A stretch of 55,786 nt of DNA from Bacteroidota bacterium. GTDB lineage: Bacteria; Bacteroidota; Bacteroidia; Chitinophagales; Chitinophagaceae. Positions 1 to 6,711 of the stretch are shown one piece after another (position 1 is the stretch's first letter; the number at the start of each line of letters is the position of its first letter). Location of the stretch: the NCBI GenBank assembly GCA_018267545.1, contig JAFDYG010000500.1, positions 1 to 55,786 of the forward strand, read 5' to 3'. The notes under the pieces were generated by a model, which did not search any database, was not told the DNA's origin, and worked only from the letters and a program-made list of their open reading frames with translations. The translations under genes and the position numbers were made by a program.

Positions 1-2057
1 CTCCCGATAATTTGGGGGATGTGCTGATTGGCGTGCAGGCCGCGGAAGATGTCTACATTTTTTGCCAGGCCGTTCGAATGGGCGGTGTCTCCGAAGAACA
101 CGCGGATATTATCGAATAAGCGGGCTGTCTTGAGATAATTGTCTTTGCCGGTAAGCCGGTACAGGCGGGCCATTACTTCGTTCATGCCGCCATACTCACC
201 GGCGATATAGGTATTCCACATCTTGATCAGCGTGTCTGTCGGGACTTTGCTAAGGCGGGCGTATACCCAGTCGCCCATGCCGGTGGCGATTGCCAGGGCT
301 TTTTTATTGCCGCTCACTTCGTATACGTCGAGCAGGCCGGCGAGGATTTTATGCAGGGTATAATAGGGCGCCCAGATCTGGGTTTTTTGTCCGCCGTATT
401 TGGCGCCTTTTTCCAGCATGATAAACTGATCGGGGGGGTAGGCGCTGATAAAGCCTGTTCCCCAGTTCCAGTAGTCGTTGCGGATGCCGGTATCGCTGAG
501 GTCGGAGCTGTAGGCTGTTTTGCCGGGGCCGTAGGGGACTGCGGAAGGGTCGGAGATGGATGGGCCGCCTGCTTCTTTGGGCTTGCCGGATAGTTGGGAG
601 AGGTTATAGAGGGTGTTTACCATATACTCCATTTTACCGGCGAAATTGGCCTGGAGCGTTTTGTCGTATCCGGAGCCGGCGTAAGCTTGTGCAATAGCAG
701 AAAGGTAGTGGCCGGTAGCGTGTCCTCTTAATTTGGTATCCCGGCTATCCCAGACACCCAGGGGTTTTGCTCCTTCGGGTTGTTTTTGGCCAAAGGCGTG
801 GCGGAACATATAAAGGAAGGAGTTGGGGTCGGTTTTGGCCAGGGTGTTGACGAACTTATCGCGATTTTCGATGAATTGGGTTTCATGGCCGAGGATATCG
901 CTTTTCAGCGTAACCTTGTCGAGGTCGAATGCTGCGAGCTTTAGGGTAGGCGTTGCTGATTTTGCGGCGGCTTTGACCGTGATGAATGCTTTTGGCTGGA
1001 AGTCGGTTCCTGCGACGCGCCCGGTAATGGTATATTTCCCGGGGCTCTGGACGGCGCTATTGTCGGTAGCTGCGGGCCAGAGCACGCGTACTTTGGGGTG
1101 TGGGCCTTTGAGCTCGCTTTTGTAGGTGCCTTGTACGTAGCTGGGTATGCGGGGGAGGTTTCCGACTTCTGTTTCTACTTGTACGTCGGATACTTGTGTA
1201 AGGTATGTATTGTAAAGCTGCGCCTCGTTTGCGGGGAACTGGGGGAGGGGTTCCTCTGCGCGTCTGTTGCCGCCGGTCGTGTTTACTACGCCTTCGTTGA
1301 CGCCTCTGCCTCTTTGGGCGTTGAAATAGATTCCGGCGACCTGTCTGCCGGTGAGGGGAATGCGGTAGATGCGGAAGTCGTGGATGAGGGCGTTGAGATT
1401 AGGGTCACCGGCTGTCAGTGATTTTCCGATGTAAAGTTGTTTTTCGTTTCCTTGCTGGCCGAATACTTCTGTTAGCTCTTTGGGTATGTCCTTGGTTTCG
1501 CCTACGGATTTGCTGTCGACGTAGGTGGTCATGGATTTGGAGGGGATGTCTATTACTATGACTAAGTGCACCCACTTGTTGGTTTCTATGACCGGGGCGA
1601 GGACTCCCTTCCCTGTTGTTATCGATGCCTGGAAGCCTTCCTGTGCGGTGGTTCCGGCGGGGGCTGCGAAGAAATGTTTGGAGGCGTCTTTTCCGAAATC
1701 GAAGAAGCGCTGGCCGGGTTGTTTCGAGCGGAGGAAGATCCATCCGGATATGCTGAGGGATTCGAGGTCGCTTAGCGTTTCGGTGGGGAGGGTGAGGAAG
1801 TTTTCTCCGGTGAGGGATAAGACTTTGCCGAAGCGGGTGTCGGTTACGAATGCGGCTTCGGCGCCCTGGGATTTGGCGTGGAGGGTATTTCGGGACCAGT
1901 CTTTCAGGTCTCCGTCAAACACATAGCGTGCGATCATTCCCGTTTCACCGATTCCGTCGAGGATCTGGTCGCCGTTTTGCGCGTGGGTGGCGCGGGTGGT
2001 GAGGGTCAGGATGGTGAGGAGGAGGAAGATGCGGGAGAATACTGTGTGCTTTTTCAT
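1..2057 (-). CDS. LamG + GH127 (DUF1680) beta-L-arabinofuranosidase-like secreted glycosidase, 3' truncated by window
   Basis: Reading the minus strand from ATG 2057 gives an open frame of about 685 codons that runs off the left edge. It starts with a signal peptide (basic MKK, then a Leu/Thr-rich core ending near THAQ). Residues about 30-235 form a LamG/concanavalin-like domain (FDGDLKDWS, ISGWIFLR, DFRIYRIPLTG). Residues about 300-357 look like a bacterial Ig-like segment (PGKYTITGRVAGTDF). From about residue 370 the sequence matches the GH127/DUF1680 family: LRGHATGHYLSAIAQ near residue 440, then APYYTLHKILAGLLDVYE and GGMNE. GH127 enzymes are mostly beta-L-arabinofuranosidases acting on plant glycans. 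The exact substrate here is not known, and the C-terminal part carrying catalytic residues is outside the window. Confidence 0.9.
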   Translation of the reverse strand, partial: MKKHTVFSRIFLLLTILTLTTRATHAQNGDQILDGIGETGMIARYVFDGDLKDWSRNTLHAKSQGAEAAFVTDTRFGKVLSLTGENFLTLPTETLSDLESLSISGWIFLRSKQPGQRFFDFGKDASKHFFAAPAGTTAQEGFQASITTGKGVLAPVIETNKWVHLVIVIDIPSKSMTTYVDSKSVGETKDIPKELTEVFGQQGNEKQLYIGKSLTAGDPNLNALIHDFRIYRIPLTGRQVAGIYFNAQRGRGVNEGVVNTTGGNRRAEEPLPQFPANEAQLYNTYLTQVSDVQVETEVGNLPRIPSYVQGTYKSELKGPHPKVRVLWPAATDNSAVQSPGKYTITGRVAGTDFQPKAFITVKAAAKSATPTLKLAAFDLDKVTLKSDILGHETQFIENRDKFVNTLAKTDPNSFLYMFRHAFGQKQPEGAKPLGVWDSRDTKLRGHATGHYLSAIAQAYAGSGYDKTLQANFAGKMEYMVNTLYNLSQLSGKPKEAGGPSISDPSAVPYGPGKTAYSSDLSDTGIRNDYWNWGTGFISAYPPDQFIMLEKGAKYGGQKTQIWAPYYTLHKILAGLLDVYEVSGNKKALAIATGMGDWVYARLSKVPTDTLIKMWNTYIAGEYGGMNEVMARLYRLTGKDNYLKTARLFDNIRVFFGDTAHSNGLAKNVDIFRGLHANQHIPQIIG

Positions 2058-2346
2058 ATAATATTTTGTAAACCAGTGTTTAATAGGTTGTTTAAACGGC
2101 ATGAAACTAGGAATAATCCGGTTGCTATAATAAATCTATTTTAGCAAGTAATCACGGGATATTAACATGTATAGTGCTTGGAAAGCTGGGGTTATTGTAT
2201 GTTTTGCGGGTGCTGGTTTTATAAAAAGAATCGTTTATGTGGTTTTTGGAGTATTGGATTTGTGGGGTGATCTTTTGGGAGAGGTGAGGGTGGGCAAATC
2301 GATGTATTTGATTGTGATGTGCGACAGCCTCATCACGTGATGGAAG

Positions 2347-2371
2347 GTTTCTCCTGAGCGAGTCGATCACC
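2347..2371 (+). repeat. Left copy of a tRNA-3'-end-like direct repeat flanking the MNT/HEPN pair
   Basis: This 25-bp stretch matches 3171-3195 at 20 of 25 positions in the same orientation. On the minus strand it reads as a T-loop (ATCGACT, one change from the canonical TTCGANT) followed by a 3' acceptor-like strand. It has the geometry of an attachment-site remnant, but the divergence makes chance or independent tRNA decay possible. The rest of the 390-bp interval 2058-2447 holds only the promoter regions of the two flanking genes; I see no gene in it. Confidence 0.4.
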
Positions 2372-2435
2372 CATTGCATGCCTAAAGTCTGAAAAGGGCC
2401 GATTTGTGTTACTTTAATTTATTCAACCTATTTTG

Positions 2436-2443
2436 TATCTTTG
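2436..2443 (+). promoter_or_regulatory. Bacteroidota -7 box TATCTTTG for the MNT gene
   Basis: This is an exact TAnnTTTG match ending four bases before ATG 2448, so the expected transcript start falls at or beside the start codon (leaderless or nearly so). I see no convincing TTTG element at the usual -33 distance. Confidence 0.5.
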
Positions 2444-2447
2444 AGTT

Positions 2448-2765
2448 ATGAACACTCCGACGATATATAGCACCATTAAAAAAACCGTGCAGGATTACTT
2501 GCCGGGTGCTCGTGTCGTACTATTTGGTTCCCATGCAAGGGGAGATCAGGATCGCCATAGCGATTATGATTTACTAATCATAACCCCCAAAACATTTACA
2601 CCTCAGGAGAAAATACATTGGAGCAGTCGACTTGACCGGGCCATTGTTGACGCTATCAAGGCACCTGTTGATCTACTTCTTAATAGTGACGAAGAAATAC
2701 GTCAAAAACAAGAGTTGCCGGGACATATCATTCGTTCTGCGATCAGGGAGGGAGTTACTTTATGA
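2448..2765 (+). CDS. MNT-type minimal nucleotidyltransferase domain protein (antitoxin of a HEPN/MNT pair)
   Basis: This 105-residue protein has the nucleotidyltransferase signature FGSHARGD followed by SDYDLLI (residues about 26-43), so the G-S and D-x-D metal-binding residues are intact. Proteins of this type paired with HEPN proteins act as antitoxins, in characterised cases by AMPylating or otherwise modifying the HEPN toxin. The gene overlaps the next one by four bases (ATGA), so the two are translationally coupled. The start is fixed by the -7 box just upstream. Activity of this particular pair is inferred from family and order. Confidence 0.88.
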   Translation: MNTPTIYSTIKKTVQDYLPGARVVLFGSHARGDQDRHSDYDLLIITPKTFTPQEKIHWSSRLDRAIVDAIKAPVDLLLNSDEEIRQKQELPGHIIRSAIREGVTL

Positions 2766-3154
2766 CCCCTGCTCTTAAAGCTTATATTGAATTATGGCTC
2801 AATAAGGCAGAACATGATCTATTAAGTGCGCAGCGGCTGCTGGAAATCGAACCGGTGATTCTGGATAATGCATGCTTTCATTGCCAGCAAGCTATCGAAA
2901 AATGCCTTAAAGCTTTCCTTGTTTATCACGGCCGTGACATCGAGAGAACTCATAATATCATTTTCCTTTTATCCGAATGCGCAAATTTTGATCCAGTTTT
3001 TGGTTCGGTAGATCCCTTGAATATAAACGCGTATGCCGTACAAGGTCGCTATCCTGATTCAAATTTATTACCCACGGTAGATGAATCGAAAAGCTACTAT
3101 AATCTGGCGCTTCTAGTAAGGAGTTTAGTTGCCGAAAGGATTTTGCTTTCTTAA
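2762..3154 (+). CDS. HEPN-domain protein (toxin partner of the MNT protein)
   Basis: The 130-residue product matches the HEPN domain fold: an N-terminal helix with KAEHDLLSAQ, then FHCQQAIEKCLKAFLVYHG and ERTHNIIFLL. An R-x5-H arrangement (GRDIERTH, around residues 58-65) is compatible with the Rx4-6H RNase motif of HEPN toxins, although the domain family also includes members without nuclease activity. It directly follows and overlaps the MNT gene. A toxin-antitoxin or nucleotide-modification defence role is likely. Decayed tRNA-like repeats flank the pair. Confidence 0.87.
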   Translation: MTPALKAYIELWLNKAEHDLLSAQRLLEIEPVILDNACFHCQQAIEKCLKAFLVYHGRDIERTHNIIFLLSECANFDPVFGSVDPLNINAYAVQGRYPDSNLLPTVDESKSYYNLALLVRSLVAERILLS

Positions 3155-3170
3155 TATGCTGTGTCGGTTA

Positions 3171-3195
3171 GTTTCCTCTGGGCGAGTCGAACGCC
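3171..3195 (+). repeat. Right copy of the tRNA-3'-end-like direct repeat
   Basis: This is the T-arm and 3' acceptor end of the degenerate tRNA, repeated in the same orientation at 2347-2371 (20/25 identical). The MNT/HEPN pair lies exactly between the copies, with the fuller tRNA on one side, as after integration at a tRNA 3' end. Confidence 0.4.
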
Positions 3196-3240
3196 TATCT
3201 CCTGGTTCGTAGTCAGTGTTTCTATTCGTTGAACTCTTTA
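3171..3240 (-). pseudogene. Degenerate tRNA-like sequence (Arg-ACG-like)
   Basis: On the minus strand this reads as a tRNA in order. A D-arm remnant (TTC..GAA stem, loop without G18-G19) comes first. The anticodon loop is CTACGAA with only three paired stem bases (anticodon ACG), and a T-arm follows with a canonical TTCGACT loop on a GGCG/CGCC stem. The 3' acceptor strand AGAGGAA has no 5' partner, because that position runs into the stop codon region of the neighbouring CWC gene. It is therefore unlikely to be functional. The assignment rests on pattern reading only. Confidence 0.45.
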
Positions 3241-3483
3241 TTATCTCGTTTTGGCGGTGGACTGGAGGAAGTGGAGCTTTTCTTCGATGGGTTTGAATTT
3301 CAGCTCGCGTTTGATTTCGAGGAGGCAGCTGCGGCAGAGGCAGTCGGAGTAGTGGGTGGAGAGATATTTTCTTTCTTCGTCGGAGAAGGAGAGGCCGTTG
3401 CACTGGCATTGGGCGATGTTGCCGACTTTGCATTCAAAGGTGGATTGGCAGCGGCCGCAAGATTTTGTTTCGTGGAGGCACAT
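3241..3483 (-). CDS. Small cysteine-rich CWC-type protein
   Basis: The 80-residue protein has paired cysteines spaced as in the cysteine-rich CWC family: CGRC, FEC, CQC and CLCRSC, which suggests a small metal-binding (probably zinc) fold. Its function is unknown. TAACTTTA, one base off the -7 consensus, lies at 3488-3495, four bases before the ATG, pointing to a leaderless transcript. The stop codon abuts the degenerate tRNA-like sequence. Confidence 0.7.
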   Translation of the reverse strand: MCLHETKSCGRCQSTFECKVGNIAQCQCNGLSFSDEERKYLSTHYSDCLCRSCLLEIKRELKFKPIEEKLHFLQSTAKTR

Positions 3484-3492
3484 GGGTTAAAG

Positions 3493-4110
3493 TTAGGAGA
3501 TTTTTATTTGCGGTGTATAGCCGGCTTTGAAAGTATTGATGATCGACTGGGGTGTCAGGACGGGGAGTTTGGTTTCTTTTGGGAGGGGGATGCCGGGCTC
3601 GTAGCCGGCGGGTGTCCAGGGGTAGAGTTTTTTTTCGTAGAGCAGATGGGGTTGGTTATTGTAGATAACGAAAGCGCCGCTGGGAAGGTGGTTTAGGTTT
3701 TCTTCGTAGGTGGGTTTGGTGCGGTCTTTATTGATTCGTTCTTTGTGCAGGATGTCGTCGATTTTTGAGATGGGTGTCTTTTCGTTGAAGCCGTATTGAG
3801 GGTTGCCTTTTAGCCAGGCTGTTTTGAATCGCTTGTGGTCAGGGTAGCGGCAGAAGGCGCAGGGGCGGTGGCCGGCGGAGAAGGCGGTGGCTTCGTCGAG
3901 GAAGAAGAGCTCGGTCCATCGGTTGGGGGCCATGATTGGACGCTTTTTACCCTTGTATTCCAGGAGGCAGGTTATCCAGGCTTTTAGTTTGAAGGGGCGG
4001 ACGATCTCTTTATCTTCGTTATGAATGACGCCGCGGTTGCCGGTCCAGGCTCCGCGAGCGGGAGTTTTGATGAGATGGCCGTATGGATCGACTCGGTTTT
4101 GGAGCATCAT
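3493..4110 (-). CDS. Conserved protein of unknown function with HxxCxxC motif
   Basis: This 205-residue protein resembles an unnamed family found in many bacteria. Its hallmarks are RVDPYGHL, ARGAWTGNRG, AWITCLLE, ELFFLDEATAFSAGHRPC and a C-x-x-C in RPCAFCR that could bind metal. It has no signal peptide, so it is probably cytosolic. The start is ATG 4110 or the adjacent ATG 4107. TAATTTTA (one off the -7 consensus) sits two bases upstream. It is transcribed divergently from the next gene with only about 20 bp between start codons. I do not know its function. Confidence 0.8.
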   Translation of the reverse strand: MMLQNRVDPYGHLIKTPARGAWTGNRGVIHNEDKEIVRPFKLKAWITCLLEYKGKKRPIMAPNRWTELFFLDEATAFSAGHRPCAFCRYPDHKRFKTAWLKGNPQYGFNEKTPISKIDDILHKERINKDRTKPTYEENLNHLPSGAFVIYNNQPHLLYEKKLYPWTPAGYEPGIPLPKETKLPVLTPQSIINTFKAGYTPQIKIS

Positions 4111-4130
4111 TGTAAAATTACGCCTTGTTT

Positions 4131-4634
4131 ATGGAGTTGGACCGTGATAAAACTGCTATTTTGGATAAGTGTGTTCGGTTTCTGAATGAGATTGGTATTC
4201 GAACGGAGTTTCGGAATATCGATGGGAGGAGCTTTTTGCCGGGGCTTTCGATCGAGAGAGGGCGTTTAGTTATAGATCTGCAGGGGTTGGCGCATGTGGG
4301 AGATATCTTGCATGAGGCGGGGCATATTGCGGTAGTGACGGGAGATGAACGGGTGGGATTGGATGAAGATGCGATTACAAATAGTAAGAATCGGGAGGCG
4401 GAGGAGATGATGGCGATTGCCTGGTCTTATGCTGCTTGTGTTCATCTCGGGATGGATCCTTTGATTGTTTTTCACGAAGCAGGGTATAAGGGCGGAGGGA
4501 TGGCGATTGTCGAGAATTTTCGGGCGGGGCGGTATTTGGGCTTGCCGATGCTGCAGTGGTGTAAGATGGCGAAGGAGCCGGGGTTGGGCGTCGAGTCGGC
4601 GTATCCGGCTATGCTTCGTTGGGTGAGGGAATAG
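4131..4634 (+). CDS. Conserved hypothetical protein with HEAGH motif
   Basis: The 167-residue product carries HEAGH (residues about 61-65), a zincin-type HExxH arrangement in a helix after VGDIL, and a later HEAGY. No signal peptide or membrane segment is visible. I chose ATG 4131; a TTG six bases upstream would add two residues. It could be a small metallohydrolase or a domain that merely resembles one, because no third metal ligand can be assigned with confidence. It is divergently paired with the HxxCxxC protein. Confidence 0.72.
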   Translation: MELDRDKTAILDKCVRFLNEIGIRTEFRNIDGRSFLPGLSIERGRLVIDLQGLAHVGDILHEAGHIAVVTGDERVGLDEDAITNSKNREAEEMMAIAWSYAACVHLGMDPLIVFHEAGYKGGGMAIVENFRAGRYLGLPMLQWCKMAKEPGLGVESAYPAMLRWVRE

Positions 4635-4724
4635 AGTTACGGCGGGTTCAGGAGAGTTTACTGTAAATTAATATTCTTTCCTTTTGTTTTGGGGTATCTT
4701 CCGGCCCCTAAAATAGCTCCTGAT

Positions 4725-5852
4725 ATGTACAAGCTGACTGCCTTTCTTTGCTGTTTTGTTTCTTTAACAGTTGCCGCTCAAACGGAAGCCGATCATAGCC
4801 ATCGGCTGGGCCGGGCGTTGAAATTTCCCGACGTGCCTGGCTATAAAGTCATGAAGTGTGACCTGCATATGCACTCCGTATTCTCCGATGGCGCCGTTTG
4901 GCCGGATATACGAGTCATGGAGGCTTTGAAGGATGGGCTGGACGCTATTTCGTTGACGGAGCACCTGGAATACCAGCCGCACAAGGCAGATATTCCGCAT
5001 CCTGACCGGAACCGTTCTTATGAGCTGGCGTTGAAGGAAGCAAAGGACCACAATCTGTTGATTATTCGAGGTTCGGAGATCACGCGGAGTATGCCTCCGG
5101 GGCATTGCAATGCTGTATTTATCGAAGATGCCAATAAGATGTTGATCAAGGATTCGGTCGAGGTTTTCAGAGAAGCCAAGCGGCAGAAGGCTTTTACCTT
5201 CTGGAACCATCCTTTCTGGATTGCTCAGAAGCCGGATGGGATGGCCTCGTTGACGGAGATGCACAAATATTTAATTAAGGAACATTTGCTGGACGGAATC
5301 GAGGTGGCGAATGACGGGAACTATTCGGATGAGGCGTTGCAGATTGCGCTCGACAATAATCTTACGATCATGGGAACAAGCGATATTCACCAATTGATCG
5401 ATTGGACGTTTGATGTTCCGAATGGGGGGCATAGACCCATTACGCTGGTTTTTGCGAAGGAGGGGACGATCGATGCGATTCATGAGGGGTTAGTAGAGCA
5501 TAGGACGGTGGTCTCTTATAAGGATTTGTTGATTGGCCGGGATGAATACCTGGTGCCATTGATTAAAGAGTCGGTGAAGATTGTGAGTGCGAAGTATATC
5601 GAGAAGTCTACGGTGCTGGAGGTGGTGTTCGAGAATATGACCAGCTCGGAGTTTACGCTGCAGAATAAATCTCCTTATACTTTTCATGAGCATTGGGATA
5701 TGATTACGCTGAAGCCTGGTGAGAAGACGGTGGTTCAGGTAAAGACAAAGGAGAAGTTAAGTGATATTAACCTCTCCTTTGAAGTGTTGAATGCGATTCA
5801 TGCGCCGAAGAGCCATCCGACTGTGGGGTTTCAGGCGAAGGTGCAGGGGTAG
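4725..5852 (+). CDS. Secreted PHP-domain phosphodiesterase (Sb-PDE-like)
   Basis: From ATG 4725 the 375-residue protein has a signal peptide (MYKLTAFLCCFVSLTVAAQ) and a PHP metal site: DLHMH (H48, H50), LTEHLEY, RGSEITR, WNHPFW and GTSDIH. These are the ordered metal ligands of PHP phosphoesterases. Overall it resembles secreted phosphodiesterases annotated as the Sb-PDE family (DLHMHSVFSDGAVWP). A C-terminal beta-rich region of about 90 residues (ending VGFQAKVQG) follows. The substrate is unknown; phosphodiester hydrolysis in the periplasm is likely. An upstream in-frame TTG at 4689 was rejected because it would precede the signal peptide. Confidence 0.85.
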   Translation: MYKLTAFLCCFVSLTVAAQTEADHSHRLGRALKFPDVPGYKVMKCDLHMHSVFSDGAVWPDIRVMEALKDGLDAISLTEHLEYQPHKADIPHPDRNRSYELALKEAKDHNLLIIRGSEITRSMPPGHCNAVFIEDANKMLIKDSVEVFREAKRQKAFTFWNHPFWIAQKPDGMASLTEMHKYLIKEHLLDGIEVANDGNYSDEALQIALDNNLTIMGTSDIHQLIDWTFDVPNGGHRPITLVFAKEGTIDAIHEGLVEHRTVVSYKDLLIGRDEYLVPLIKESVKIVSAKYIEKSTVLEVVFENMTSSEFTLQNKSPYTFHEHWDMITLKPGEKTVVQVKTKEKLSDINLSFEVLNAIHAPKSHPTVGFQAKVQG

Positions 5853-5916
5853 GGTGGCTTTGGGCCGGGAGCTTGAACGCGCGAGCTTTTGGGCTTTGGG
5901 TCGGAGCGTTGGCTGC

Positions 5917-6528
5917 TTAGCGGCCGTTGGACCGGAGGACGGTGATATCTTTTTTGTCCTCGTCCGGGAATGTTTTCTTGACGATATAGTGCCAGTTACG
6001 TTCGGCGACGTCTACGAAGAAGATTTCGCCGACGTTGTGTTTGGATACGGCGTCCTGGAATTCTTTGGGCATCATTTCTTCGCCGAAGAACCAGCCGGTG
6101 TCACCGTGGGTGGTGTTGCCGTCCATAGTGTACTGGTCGGAGAGCTGCTCGAAGGGTGTTCCGGAATTGGCCTTTTGTACGATTATTTTTTTGAGGCTGT
6201 CGATCTGGGTGTTGGAGAGGGAACCGCCGTCCAGGAATATATAATGAGCCCGGTATTTAATGGTTCTGGTCATTTCGATGACTTTGTAGGTCACGTAGCC
6301 GACGGAGAAGACGTCGCCTTTGTTCTGCCGGAGAAGGCGTTTGTCGATCAGGGACGTGTCTTTGCCGTTGGACAGGTGGAGCAAGGTGGGCTTGAGGGGA
6401 GCGTTGGCGTCAATGTATTGTTGCGCTTGCTGGACGGTAGTGATCTTTTGAAATTGTTCGTTTACAGTGAGCTGGGCGAAGGCGGATGTTGACAAGAGTA
6501 GCAGGAAGGCTACGAAACTATTTTTCAT
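5917..6528 (-). CDS. Periplasmic parvulin-type (PpiC) peptidyl-prolyl isomerase
   Basis: The 203-residue protein has a signal peptide (MKNSFVAFLLLLSTSAFAQ) and a C-terminal rotamase domain from about residue 95: ARA-like HYIFLDGG, GTPFEQLSDQYTMDG, HGDTGWFFGEEMMPKEFQDAV and GEIFFVDVAERNWHY. That layout fits single-domain parvulins that assist envelope protein folding. It is monocistronic, with a separate terminator behind the receptor gene upstream of it. Confidence 0.85.
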   Translation of the reverse strand: MKNSFVAFLLLLSTSAFAQLTVNEQFQKITTVQQAQQYIDANAPLKPTLLHLSNGKDTSLIDKRLLRQNKGDVFSVGYVTYKVIEMTRTIKYRAHYIFLDGGSLSNTQIDSLKKIIVQKANSGTPFEQLSDQYTMDGNTTHGDTGWFFGEEMMPKEFQDAVSKHNVGEIFFVDVAERNWHYIVKKTFPDEDKKDITVLRSNGR

Positions 6529-6614
6529 ATATTTTCAATTACTGTATATGAAGATAGGACTTTTTGGAGTTTTGGGGAGGGGCCTGTAAGGGGCTGATTC
6601 TTAATTTTATGTGA

Positions 6615-6639
6615 AAAGCCGCCCGGGTTGGGCGGCTTT
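6615..6639 (-). terminator. Intrinsic terminator of the Oar-like receptor gene
   Basis: A perfect 10-bp stem AAAGCCGCCC / GGGCGGCTTT with a 5-nt loop lies downstream of the receptor stop codon, followed on the minus strand by TTTT. No other feature is seen in the 183 bp between the receptor stop and the PPIase start. Confidence 0.85.
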
Positions 6640-6711
6640 GGGTTTTAAATGATTATGTGGGGGTGATGTAGGGGGCGGTGCGCTGCGGTTCGGGGGGATT
6701 GGGTGCTGGAT

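Noticed and set aside
2152-2379. 75-codon minus-strand frame upstream of the MNT gene
   Set aside because: No motif or promoter. It covers the tRNA-like repeat and looks like chance.
3171-3250. A functional tRNA gene
   Set aside because: The acceptor stem does not pair, D-loop G18-G19 are missing and only three anticodon-stem pairs remain, so I called it degenerate.
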